Source of the DNA: Corallococcus sicarius | Lineage (GTDB): Bacteria > Myxococcota > Myxococcia > Myxococcales > Myxococcaceae | Direction of reading: 5' to 3' | Assembly: GCF_003611735.1 (NCBI RefSeq) | Contig: NZ_RAWG01000001.1 | Span: 62,001-126,000 of the forward strand | DNA: 64,000 bases | Shown here: positions 1 through 61,700 of the stretch, piece after piece | Numbering within the stretch: the first letter of the stretch is position 1 | Layout: every line of letters starts with the position of its first letter | Position numbers and translations under genes: made by a program | The notes under the pieces: generated by a model | What the model was told of the DNA's origin: nothing | The model's database searches: none | Seen by the model: the letters and a program-made list of their open reading frames with translations, nothing else

Positions 1-49711
<49,711 letters not shown>

Positions 49712-49719
<8 letters not shown>

Positions 49720-49732
49720 TGGAAGTCTTCCT
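49712..49732 (-). promoter_or_regulatory. Ribosome binding site and 8-bp stop/start overlap, gene A to gene B
   Basis: On the minus strand AGGAAG (49732-49727) precedes the ATG at 49719 with 7 nt spacing. The overlap ATGAGTGA contains the start of gene B and the TGA stop of gene A. The arrangement suggests translational coupling, which would help keep the two partner subunits in equal amounts. Confidence 0.8.
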
Positions 49733-52700
49733 GTCGTGCGCCGGTTCCGCGTCCAGGAGGGCCTGCGCCTCGTCACTGGACAGTTCTTCCATCTCCGCCA
49801 TCAGCCGCTCCAGCTCCGCGGGGTCCACCTGCGCGGCCTGGGCCTCCATCACGAGCACCGCGAGCGTCTCCACGGTGGGCGACTCGAACAACTTGCGCAG
49901 GGGCAGCTCCACTTCGAACGTCCGCCGGATCCGCGAGATGGCCTGCGTCGCCAGCAACGAGTGGCCCCCCAGTTCGAAGAAGCCATCGTGGATGCCCACG
50001 CGCTTCACACCCAGCAGCTCGGAGTAGATGTCCGCCAGCTGCTGCTCCAGCTCACTGCGCGGGGCGACGAACTCCCGGGCGCGGGGCTCGGAGTCGGCGT
50101 CGGGCACGGGCAGGGCCTTGCGGTCCACCTTGCCGTTGGCGTTGAGGGGCAGCGCCTCCAGCACCATCAGGGCCGACGGCACCATGTACTCCGGCAGCCG
50201 CCCCTTCAGCTCGCTTCGCAGCGTCGTGACGTCCAGGGCCTGCCCCGGCTTCGCCACCACGTACCCCACCAGTCGCTTGTCCCCAGGCACGTCCTCGCGC
50301 GCCACCACCACCGCTTCGCGCACGCCTTCGCAGGCGGCAAGCCCCGCCTCCACTTCACCCAGCTCCACGCGGTAGCCGCGCACCTTCAGCTGGAAGTCCA
50401 CGCGGCCGAGGAACTCCAGCTTCCCGTCCTCCCGCTGCCGGACCTTGTCTCCCGTCCGGTACAGCCGCGCTCCGGGCTCCTCGCTGTACGCATCCGGCAC
50501 GTACCGCTCCGCCGTGAGTTCCGGACGCCCCGCGTACCCGCGCGTCACCACCGCGCCGCCCACGTACAGCTCTCCCGCCACCCCTCGCGGCACCGGACGC
50601 CCGCTCGCGTCCAGCACGTACATCCGTGCATTGCCAATCGGCCGGCCCAGCGCCAGCGTCGCCGCGCCTTCATCCCACGTGCCCTCCACGGGGTTCGTCA
50701 GCACGCCGACCGTCGTCTCCGTCGGGCCGTAGTGGTTGAAGACGGCGCACTCCGGCGCAAGCCTCCGCACCGCCTCCACCAGCGCCCGGTCCGACGCCTC
50801 GCCGCCCACCACCAGTCGCTTCAGCGGCAGCACCTGCTTCGCATTCGGTCCACTCAGCAGCGCCCGCAGGTGCGAGGGCACCACCTTCAGGCCCTCCACC
50901 CGGTGCTCCTGCATGTACGCACCCAGCGCTTCCGCGTCCGAGGCCACGTCCTTCGCCACGAGGTGCAGCGTCCCGCCCCCGCACAGCATCGGGAAGACGG
51001 CCGTGTGCCCCAGGTCCGCCGCCAGCGTCGTCACCGACGCGAAGCTCATTCCCTCCGTCAGCTTCAGCCGGCCTCGGATGCTCTCCACGTAGTTGGCCAG
51101 CTGCCGGTGCTCCACCACCACGCCCTTCGGCCGCCCCGTGCTGCCTGACGTGAAGATGGCGTACACCGGGTTTTCACTCCGCACGCCCGACTCCACGCGC
51201 GCCGTATCCGCGGACACCTCCTCCACGATCAGCGTCTGGCACCCCAGGTTCGCCACCGCTCCCGCGAACACCCGCTGCGTCACCACCACTCGCAGCCCCG
51301 CATCCTCGGCAATCGCCTTCACTCGCGCCGTGGGGAAGGACGTGTCCATGGGCACGTATCCACCCCCGGCCTTGAGAATGCCGAGCATGCCCACGATGGA
51401 CTCCACGGTGCGCTCCACGTAGAGGCCCACCAGCACCTCGGGCCCCACGCCCAGGGCTCGCAGTCGCTTCGCCACTCCGTTGGCTCGGGCGTCCAGCTCC
51501 GCGTAGGTGAGCTGACGGCCCTCCGCCACCACCGCCACGGCTCCGGGCACGCGCTCCACCTGCGCTTCAAACAGCGAGTGGATGCACTCCGACGGCACCG
51601 CCTCCGCCGTCTGGTTCCAGGTCTTCAAGACCCGTTGACGCTCGCCCTCCTCCATCAACGGAAGGGCTCCCACGGACACGTCCGGGTTCGCGGCGATGCC
51701 CTCCAGCAGCACCCGCAGGTGCTCCACCATCCGCTCCACCGTGGAGCGTTCGAACAGGTCCGTGCTGTACGTCAACGCGCCCTGGAAACCCTCCGGCGCA
51801 TCACTCAGCGACAGGTTCAGGTCGAACTTGGCCTGCTGGTTCTCCAGCTCCAGGCGGCGCAGCTTCAGGTCGCGCAGCGTCAGCTCGGTGTCGACCTCGG
51901 TGTTGAGCACGAGCATCGCCTGGAACAGCGGCGTGCGGCCCAGGTCGCGCTCCGGGCGCAAGGCATCCACCAACCGCTCGAAAGGCACCTGCTGGTGCGC
52001 GAACGCTCCCAGCGTCGTCTCCTTCACGCGCCCGAGCACCTCGCGGAACCTGTCGGCCGGAGTCAGCCGCGTGCGCAGCACCAGCGTGTTGAGGAACAGG
52101 CCGATGAGCCCTTCCACCTCCGACTGGGTGCGGCCCGCCACGGGCGTGCCCACGCTGATGTCGCCCTGGCCGCTGTAGCGCGACAACAACACCTGCCAGG
52201 CCGCGAGCAGCACCATGAACGGCGTCGCGCCTTCCTTGCGTCCCAGCGCCCTCAGCGCATCCGTCAGCGACTTCGACCACCGCACGGACACCGAGCCACC
52301 CATCGCCGTGGGCGCCGCCGGCCGCACCTTGTCCGTCGGCAGCTCCAGCGCTGCCGGGGCTCCTTCCAGTTCGCGCCGCCACCAGCCGACCTGCTCCTCC
52401 AACGCCTCGCCCTGGAGCCAGCCGCGCTGCCACACCGCGTAGTCCGCGTACTGCAACGGCAGCTCGGGCAGGACGGCCTCTCGCTGCTCGATGCGCGCGG
52501 CATAGAGGGCGACAAGCTCCCGCACCAGCACTCCCGCGGACCAGCCGTCGGACACGATGTGGTGCATCGTCAGGAGCAGCAGGTGCTCCCGCTCCGCCAT
52601 GCGCAGCAACGTGACGCGCAGGAGCGGACCGTGGCTCAGCTCGAACGGTCGCTGGGCTTCGGCCCGGGCCCGTCGCCAGGCCTCCGGCTCACGGCCGGCC

Positions 52701-55700
52701 TCGTCCAGACCGCGCAGGTCCACCACCGCCAGCGGGAAGGCGGGCGCTGCGGAGATGCGCTGGAAGGGCTTTCCGTCCTCGGCGTGGAACGTCGTCCGCA
52801 AGCCTTCGTGCCGGTGGATGAGGGCGTTGAACGCGTGCTCCAGCGCGCTCACGTCCAGGGCCCCCTCCAGCTTCAGGAGGCTCGGAATGTTGTAGAGCGC
52901 GCCTTGCGGCTCCAACTGCTCCAGGAACCACAACCGCTGCTGCGCGAACGACAGCGGCAACGGGCCGGTGCGCGGCGCCGCCTTCAGCGCGGGCACCCTG
53001 GGCGATACCTGCGCACGGGCGGCCTCCACCCGCAGGGCGAGCGCGGCCACGGTGGGGGCTTCGAACAGCGCACGCAGCGGCAACTCCACGCCGAGCGCGG
53101 CGCGGATCCGCGAGATGGCCTGCGTGGCCAGCAGCGAGTGGCCTCCCAGCTCCAGGAAGTCGTCGTGGATGCCGACCTGGGACACGCCCAGCAGCTCGCG
53201 CCAGGTCGCGGCCAGCGTCTCCTCCACCGGCGTGCGGGGCGCGACATACGTCGGCCCCTGCTCCGAGCGCACCGCGTCCGGCGCGGGCAGGGCCTTGCGG
53301 TCCACCTTGCCGTTCGGGGTGAGCGGCATCACGTCCAGGACCACGAACGCGGACGGCACCATGTGTTCGGGCAGCTTCTCGTCCAGGTGGCGGCGCAGCG
53401 CGGCCACGTCCACCGTCTCGTCCTCCTGGGCCACGACGTAGGCCACGAGGCGCCGGTCTCCGGGCACGTCCTGGCGGGCGAGCACCACGGCCTCGCGCAC
53501 CGAGCCCGCGCCCGCGAGCACCGCTTCGATCTCGCCCAGCTCGATGCGGAAGCCGCGCACCTTGACCTGGTGGTCGGTGCGGCCAACGAACTCCAGCGCT
53601 CCGTCCGCGCGGTAGCGGACCAGGTCGCCCGTCCGGTACAGCCGCGCCCCCGGCTCCGGGCTGAACGGATCCGGCACGAAGCGCTCCGCCGTCTGCTCCG
53701 GCCGGCCCAGGTAGCCCCGGCCCACGCCGACGCCTCCGATGAACAGCTCTCCCGCGATGCCCACGGGCACGGGCGCGCGCGTCCCATCCAGCACGTAGGC
53801 GCGCACGTTCGGATACGGCCGGCCAATGGGCGGCGTCCCGGAGCCCGGTGCGCAGACCGCGCTCGTCACCGTGATGCTCGCCTCGGTGGGACCGTAGGAG
53901 TTCACGAAGCGGCGACCGGCCGCCCAGCGGTCCATCAACTCCGCCGAGCACGCCTCCGCGCCCGTCACCACCGTCTGGAGCGTGGGGAAGTCCTCGGGGG
54001 ACAGCACCGCCAGCGTGGAGGGCAGCAGCACAGAGGTGGTGATGTTGCGCTCACGCATCAGTCGCGCGAGTTCGGGGCCGGGCTGCAGGGCCTCGCGAGG
54101 CGCCAGCACCAGGGTCCCACCGGCCGCGAGCGTGGAGAAGATCTCCAGCAGCGACACGTCGAAGCTCATCGACACGAACTGGAGCGTGCGCGTGCCGGGC
54201 CCCACGTCGAAGTCCCGCACGGCGTGGACCAGCGTGTTGACGATGCCCCGGTGCTCGACGAGGGTGCCCTTCGGCTGGCCCGTGCTGCCCGACGTGTAGA
54301 TGACGTACGCCAGGTGACGCCCCCCGGCGAAGGTGCCCAGGTTGCCCGTGCCCTGGCGCGCGAGGCTCGCGGCGTCGGAGTCCACGCAGAGCAGCTGCTC
54401 TCCACGCGAGGGCAGCTCGTCCGCGATGGACTCGCGGGTGACGAGCACCGGCACCCGCGAATCCTCCAGCAGGAACGCGAGCCGGTGCGACGGGTAGTCC
54501 GGATCCATGGGCACGTAGGCCCCGCCCGCCTTGAGGATGCCGAGCAATGCCATCAGCAGCTCGGGGGAGCGCTCCAGGCACACGCCCACGCGGACCTCCG
54601 GCCCCACGCCGAGGAGCTTCAGCTGGCGGGCCAGCTGGTTGGCGCGCGCGTTCAGCTCGCCGTACGTCCAACGCGTGTCGCCCAGCTCCACGGCGACGCC
54701 GTCCGGCGTGCGCTCCGCCTGCGCCTCGAAGAGGCCGTGCAGCGAAGCCTCCTCCTCCAGCGGCGCGACGGCGGTGTTCCAGCCCTTCAGCACCTGGTGC
54801 CGTTCGTCCTGCGTGAGCAGCGAGAGGTCGCGGACGTGGGCGTCGGGAGCAGCGACGGCGATGCCCTCCAGCACCGTGCGCCAGTGGCCCATCAAGCGGG
54901 TGATGGCTTCCGCGTCGAAGCGCGACAACTGGTAGGACAGGCGCAGGCCCAGCTTCTCACCGGGCAACACCGCGGGGGCCAGCGGCAGCGTCAGCCGCTC
55001 GCGGCCCTCGAAGTCGCGCACGTCCAGGCCGCGGGCCCGCTGCTGGATGGCCTCGTCGATGGGGTAGTTCTCGACAACGACGAGGCTCTCGAAGAGCGGC
55101 TGTCCACGGGGCAGCTCGCTCCAGCCCTGTACCTGGACCAGCGGGCAGTGCTCATGGGCGCTCAGCGCCACCTGCTGCGTCTGGATGCCGCGCAGCCAGG
55201 ACACCAGCGTGTCTTCCGGCGCGATCCGCACGCGCAGCGGAAGGGAGTTGATGAACAGGCCCATCATCCCCTCCACCCCCGGAAGCTCCGAGGGGCGACC
55301 CGAGACGGTGGTGCCAAAGACGACGTCCTGCTCACCGCTGTAGCGGCTCAGCAGCAGCGCCCATGCGCCCTGCACCACCGCGCCCAGCGTGAGCTGGTGG
55401 CGACGCGCGAAGGACTCCAGCGCGGAGGTGGTCTCCGCCAGGAGGGCGATCTCTTGCGAGCCGTGCTGGTGGACCGCCTCGCTGTCGTTGAAGCCCGCGC
55501 CCTTGTCCAGGGGCAGCGGCGTGGGAGCGGTGAAGCCCGCGAGCCGCTCGCGCCAGAACGCCTCGGAGCGGGCCGGCTCCTGCCGCCCCAGCCATTCGAT
55601 GTAGTCCCGGAACGCGGGTCGCGCCGTGGCCAGCGCGGGCTGCTCGCGCGTGAAGGCGTCGTAGAACCCGAACAGGTCCTGCATCACCAGGCCCAGGCTC

Positions 55701-58700
55701 CAACCGTCGAGCAGGGTGTGGTGGAAGCTCCAGATGAGCCGGTGGACGTTCGTGTCCAGGCGCACCAGCGCCACGCGCAGCAGCGGGCCCGCCACGAGGT
55801 CGAAGCCCCGGGCGCGGTCCTCTTCCAGGAACGTGTCCAGTTGCTGCCGCTGCGCCTCGGGGGACTGGCCGCTCCAATCCAGCTCCGCCCACGGCAGCGC
55901 CGCCTGACGGCGCACCACCTGCAACGGCGCGTCCAGCCCCTCCCAGAGGAGCGTCGTGCGCAGCACCGCGTTGCGTGCCACCAACGCTTCCCAGGCACGC
56001 CGCAGCGCTCGCGCGTCCAGCTGCGCATGGAAGGCCCAGGAGAGCTGCTCGAAGTACACGCCCGACTTCGGCGCCAGCAGCGCGTGGAAGAGCATGCCCT
56101 GCTGCATCGGCGACAGCGGGTAGATGTCCTCCAGGTCCGTCGTCACGGCCTGCACTCGCGCGAGTGAGCGTGCATCCAGCTTCGCCAGCGGGAAGTCGGC
56201 CGGCGTGTACTTCGCCGCGTCCGGCGTCTGACGGCCCGCCACCAGCGTCCGCAATGCTTCGGTGTACGCCCGCGCCAGCGCTTCCACCGTGGCCCGCGTG
56301 TGCAGTGCTTCGCTGTACGTCCACGTCACTTCCAGCCGGCCCCCCACCACCAGCCCATTCACCTCCAGCACATGGCTTCGCTGGCCGCCCTGCCCCATCG
56401 CCGGGCCCGAGGACTCCTTCGCCAGCGTGAAGCCCCCCGCGCCATTCGCCAGCGCGTCGAACTGCCCCAGGTAGTTGAAGGCCACCTGGGCCTTGGGCGC
56501 CCCCTTCAGCTTCGCCACCACCGCCGCCGGGCCCTGGTAGCGCAGCAGGCCGTAGCCCACGCCCTTGCCCGGCACCTGCCGCAGCGTGTCTCGCACCGCC
56601 CGCAGCGTGTCTCCGGGCGTGCCTGCGCCCGGCACGTCCAGCACCACCGGGTACAGCGAGGTGAACCAGCCCACCGTGCGCGTCACGTCCACGTCCGCGA
56701 AGAGCTCCTCGCGGCCGTGGCCCTCCACGTCCACCCGCACCTGCGCCTGGCCCGTCCACTGCGTCAGCACCCGCGCCAGCGCCGCCACCAGCACTTCATT
56801 CACGCTGGCCCGGTATGCCGCCGGCACCTCCTGGAGCAGCACCCGCGTCTCTTCCGCGTCCAGCCCCGCCACCACGCCGCGCGCCGACGCCACGGTGTTC
56901 TCACCCGTCGTGTCCACGGGCAGCGCGGGCACATCCTGCGCCTGCGAGAGCCACCACGCCGCTTCCTTCTCCAGTTCCGGCCCGCGCGCGTACGCCTCCA
57001 GCTTGCGCGCCCAGGCCTGGAAGGACGTCGTCTTGGGCGGCAACTCCACCGCGCGGCCCTCTCGCCGCTGCGCGTACGCCGTGCCCAGGTCCTCCAGCAG
57101 CACCCGCCACGACACGCCGTCCACCACCAGGTGGTGCACCACCAGCAGCAGCCGTGACGTCTTGCCCGCTCCGCGCTCCATCAGCAGCGCGCGCAACAGC
57201 AGGCCTTCCTCCAACCGAAGTCCCTGCTGGAGTTCCTTCGCGGCAACCGCCAGCGCATCACTCTGGGCCGCCTCATCCTCCGCGAGTGAGGACAGGTCGA
57301 GCCGCTGCAACAGGGCCCCGTTTCCAAGGCCGGCGTTGTGCTGCGTCCAACCCGCGTCGCCGCGCGCGTAGCGCATCCGCAGCGAATCGTGGTGGGTGAC
57401 GAGCGCCCGCAGCGCCTCCTCCAACCGCTCCGCCTCCACCCCTTCCTTCGCCTCCAGCAGCACCGCCTGGTTGAAGTGGTGCGCCTCCGGCAGCTCCCTC
57501 TCGAAGAACCAGCGCTGGATCGGCGTCAGGGGCACTTCGCCTTCCACCACGCCCTGCTCTCCAACCGCCCCGCGCCCCTCCTCCACCACCTTCGCCAGCT
57601 GCTCCACCGTCGGGTGCTGGAACAGCTGCTTCGGCGTCACCTTCAGGCCTGCCTGCCCTGCCTTCGCCACCACCTGGATGCTCAGGATGGAGTCGCCGCC
57701 CAGCGCGAAGAAGTTCTCGCGCACGCCCACCCTCGCCACGCCCAGCACCCGGGCCCACACGGCCGCCAGGGTCTCTTCGGTCCTCGACTTCGGTGCGTCG
57801 TACGACTCGTCCGCGGACCCCACCTGCTCCGGCGCGGGCAGGGCCTTGCGGTTCACCTTGCCGTTGGGGGTCAGCGGCAGCGCGTCCAGGACGACGAAGG
57901 CCGCGGGCACCATGTACTCCGGCAGCCTCGCCTTCAGGTCCGCGCGCAAGCCTTCCGCCGTCACTCCCGTGCCGGGCTGTCCCACGACGTACGCCACCAG
58001 CCGGCGGTGGCCCGGCGTGTCCTCGCGCACCACCACCACGCTCTCGCGCACGTCCTCGCGCTGGATCAGCGCCGCTTCGACTTCGCCCAGCTCGATGCGG
58101 AAGCCGCGCACCTTCACCTGCGAGTCCAGGCGGCCCAGGAAGATCACCGCTCCGCCCGGTGACTGCTTCACGAGGTCGCCCGTGCGGTACAGCCGGGCCC
58201 CCTGCCGCGAGCTGAACGGGTGCGGCACGAACTTCTCCGCCGTCAGCGCCGGCCGCCCCAGGTAGCCCAGCGCCAGACCGTCGCCGCCGATGTACAGCTC
58301 GCCGGGAACACCGACGGGCACGGGCTGAAGCCGCGTGTCCAGGACGTACAGCTCCGTGTTGGACAGCGCCTTCCCGATGGGCACCGTCAACGCGTCCCCG
58401 GGAACCTCTGTCACCTCGTGCCACGTGGCGAACGTGGTGCTCTCCGTAGGGCCGTAGACGTTCATCAGCTTGCCGGGCGCTCCACGCGCGAGCACCGTGC
58501 GCATCGCCCCCGGATCCACCGCCTCGCCGCCCACGTGGAGCTGGCGCAACGTCTGGAACGTCTCCGCGGACTGCGCCACCAACTGGTTGAAGAGCGCGGT
58601 CGTGACGAAGAGCGTGCTGATGCGCTCATTGCGCAGATAGGCCGCGAACGCCGCGGGCGACAGGGCCACATCCCGCGTCACGCCCACCAGCCGCGCACCG

Positions 58701-61700
58701 TGGAACAGCGCACCCCAGACCTCGAACGTCGCCGCGTCGAACGAGGCATTCGACGCCTGCGCGATGCGGTCCTCGGCCGTCAGCTGGATGAAGTTCGTCT
58801 CCACCAACAGTCGAACCACCGCCCGGTGCGGGACCCAGACGCCCTTGGGCGTCCCCGTGCTGCCGGACGTGTAGATGACGTAGGCCGGTTCTTCCGCCTC
58901 CACGCCGCTCTCCGGCGCGTGCGTCGGCTCCGCATCCAGCGAGCCTTCGTCCAGGTCCACCACCCGCGACGGGCCTTCCGGCAGCGCGCCTCGTAGCGAC
59001 GCCTGCGTCACCAGGACTTCCACGCCAGCGTCCCGCACCATGAAGGCCAGCCGCTCGGGCGGGTAGCTCGCGTCCAGCGGCACGTATGCGGCGCCGGCCT
59101 TGAGGATGCCCAGCATCCCCTCCACCATCCCCACGCCGCGCTCCACGCACAGGCCCACGCGCGAGCCGCGCCCCACGCCCAGCTTCCGCAGCCGGTGCGC
59201 GAGCTGGTTCGCCCGCGTCTCCACCTGCCGGAACGTCCGCTGCGCTCCAGCGAAGTGCAGCGCCAACGCGTCGGGGGTGCGCTCCACCTGCGCCGTCACC
59301 AGCGTGTGGATGCACTGCTCGCGCGGGTACGCCGTGCGCGTCGCATTCCACGCCACCACCTGCCGCTGCCGCTCCTCCGCCGTCAGCAGCGGGAGCCGCC
59401 CCACCTTCGCGTCCGGATCCGCGGCGATGGCCGTCAGCAGCACCTCCAGGTGCCCTGCCATCCGCGCCACCGTCGCCGCGTCGAACAGGTCGGTGTTGTA
59501 CTCAATCGACCCCGCGAACCCCGCGGGCGTGTCCGACAGCGACAGCGTCAGCTCGTACTTGGCCGTGCGGTCATCCGCGTCGAGCGGACGCAGGGACAAC
59601 CCGGGCAGCTGCTGTTCGGACAGTGCCTCCTGCTGGAGCGCGAACATCACCTGGAACAACGGCGAACGGCGCAGGTCCCGCTCCGGGCTCAGCGCTTCCA
59701 CCAGGTTCTCGAAAGGGACCTCCTGGTGCGTGAAGGCTCCGAGCGTCGCCTCGCGCACCCGCGCCAGCACGTCGCGGAACGTGGGCTCGCCGTCGAACCG
59801 CGTCCGCAGCACGAGCGTGTTGACGAAGAAGCCGATGAGACCTTCCAGCTCCGTACGGTTGCGCCCCGCGATGGGCGTGCCCACGCTGATGTCGTCCTGC
59901 CCGCTGTAGCGCGACAGCAGCACCTGCCACGCCGCGAGCAGCAGCATGAACGACGTCACGCCCTCGCTCCGGCTACGGACCCTCAGGGACTCGGACAGCG
60001 CGGCGCTCAGCACCACGGGCCGCCGCGCGCCCCGGAAGGACTGGACCGCCGGACGGGGCCGGTCGGTCGTCAGCTCCAGCGCGGACGGCGCGCCTTCCAA
60101 CTGCCGCGTCCACCACGAGAGCTGCGCCTGGAGCGCCTCTCCCTGCAACCAGCCTCGCTGCCACGCCGCGTAGTCCGCGTACTGCACCGGCAGCGCAGGC
60201 AGCGTCGAGGGCTTGTCCGTGCGGAATGCCTCGTAGAGCGCGGTCAGCTCGCGCACGAGGACGCCCATGGACCAGCCGTCGGAGACGATGTGGTGCATCG
60301 TCAGCAACAGGTCATGCTGTCGCTCCGCGAGCCGCACCAGCGCGCTGCGGAAGAGCGGCCCTCGCGCGAGCTGGAACGGACGGCGGGCTTCATCGCCTGC
60401 AATCCTGCGGGCCTCGACTTCACGCTCCGCTTCGGGCAGCGCCGACACGTCCACGAGCGTGAGGGGCAGCTCCCAGTCCGGCATCACGATCTGCGCGGGA
60501 TGGCCTTCATCCGCGCGGATGAGGGTCCGCAGCGTGTCATGACGGCGGATGAGCGCCTGCAGGCCGCGCTCCAGCGCCGACACGTCCAGCTCCCCCTCCA
60601 GCCGGACGGCGGCGGGGATGTTGTAGGAGGCGCTTCCCGGCTCGAACTGATCGATGAACCACAGCCGCTGCTGCGCGAACGACACCGGCGCCGCGCCCTC
60701 CCAGTGTCGGGCGACCAGCGGCGGTCGCACGTCCGACGTCGCTCCGCGCCGGGCATCGTCGATCCGCGCCGCCAGGTCCACGACGGTGGGCGCTTCGAAG
60801 AGGGCCCGCAGCGGCAGCTCCACGCCGAAGGTGGTGCGGATGCGCGAGATGGCCTGCGTCGCCAGCAGCGAGTGGCCGCCCAGCTCGAAGAAGTCGTCCC
60901 GCGCGCCCACCCTCGCGACGCCCAGCACGCGCGCCCACTCGCCCGCGAGCACCTCCTCCGTCGGCGTCCTCGGTGCCACGTACGCGCCCGAGACCTCCAC
61001 GCCTGCGTCTTTCGGCTCCGGCAGGGCCTTGCGGTCCACCTTGCCGTTGGCGGTAAGCGGCATCGCCGGCAACACGACGAAGGCCGACGGCACCATGTAC
61101 TCCGGCACCTGGGCCTTCATCGCCGCGCGCACGCGGGCCACGTCCAGGTGGTCGCCCACCACGTATGCGACCAGCCGCTTCGTGCCCGAGCCCTCGCCGC
61201 GCGCCATCACCACGTTCTCGCGGACGCCCTCGCAGCGGCCCAGCGCCGCCTCCACTTCCGCCAGCTCCACGCGGAAGCCCCGCACCTTCACCTGCGTGTC
61301 GCCGCGCCCCAGGAACTCCAGCACGCCGTCCGCGCGCCACCGCGCCAGGTCGCCCGTGCGGTACATGCGGCTGCCAGCAGGGCCGAAGGGATTGGGGAGG
61401 AACGCCGCCGCCGTCAGCTCCGGCCGGCCCAGGTAGCCGCGCGCCAGACCGTCACCCGCCGCGTACAGCTCGCCCGCCGCGCCCACGGGCACCGGCTGCC
61501 CGCGCCCGTCCAGCACGTACACCTGCGTGTCGCCAATGGGCCGGCCAATGGGCACCGCCACGCCCACGTCCTCCACCGTCCGCATCCGGTGGCAGCTGGT
61601 GAAGAGCGTGCCCTCCGTCGGCCCGTAGCAGGCCGTCACCGTCACGCCCAACACCTCCAGCGCCCGCTTCACGTGCGGCGCCGACACCACGTCGCCACCC

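Noticed and set aside
49720-49776. Upstream GTG as start of gene B
   Set aside because: It would add 19 residues encoded inside the gene A tail, with no good ribosome binding site. The ATG at 49719 has one, and its N-terminus matches that of gene C.
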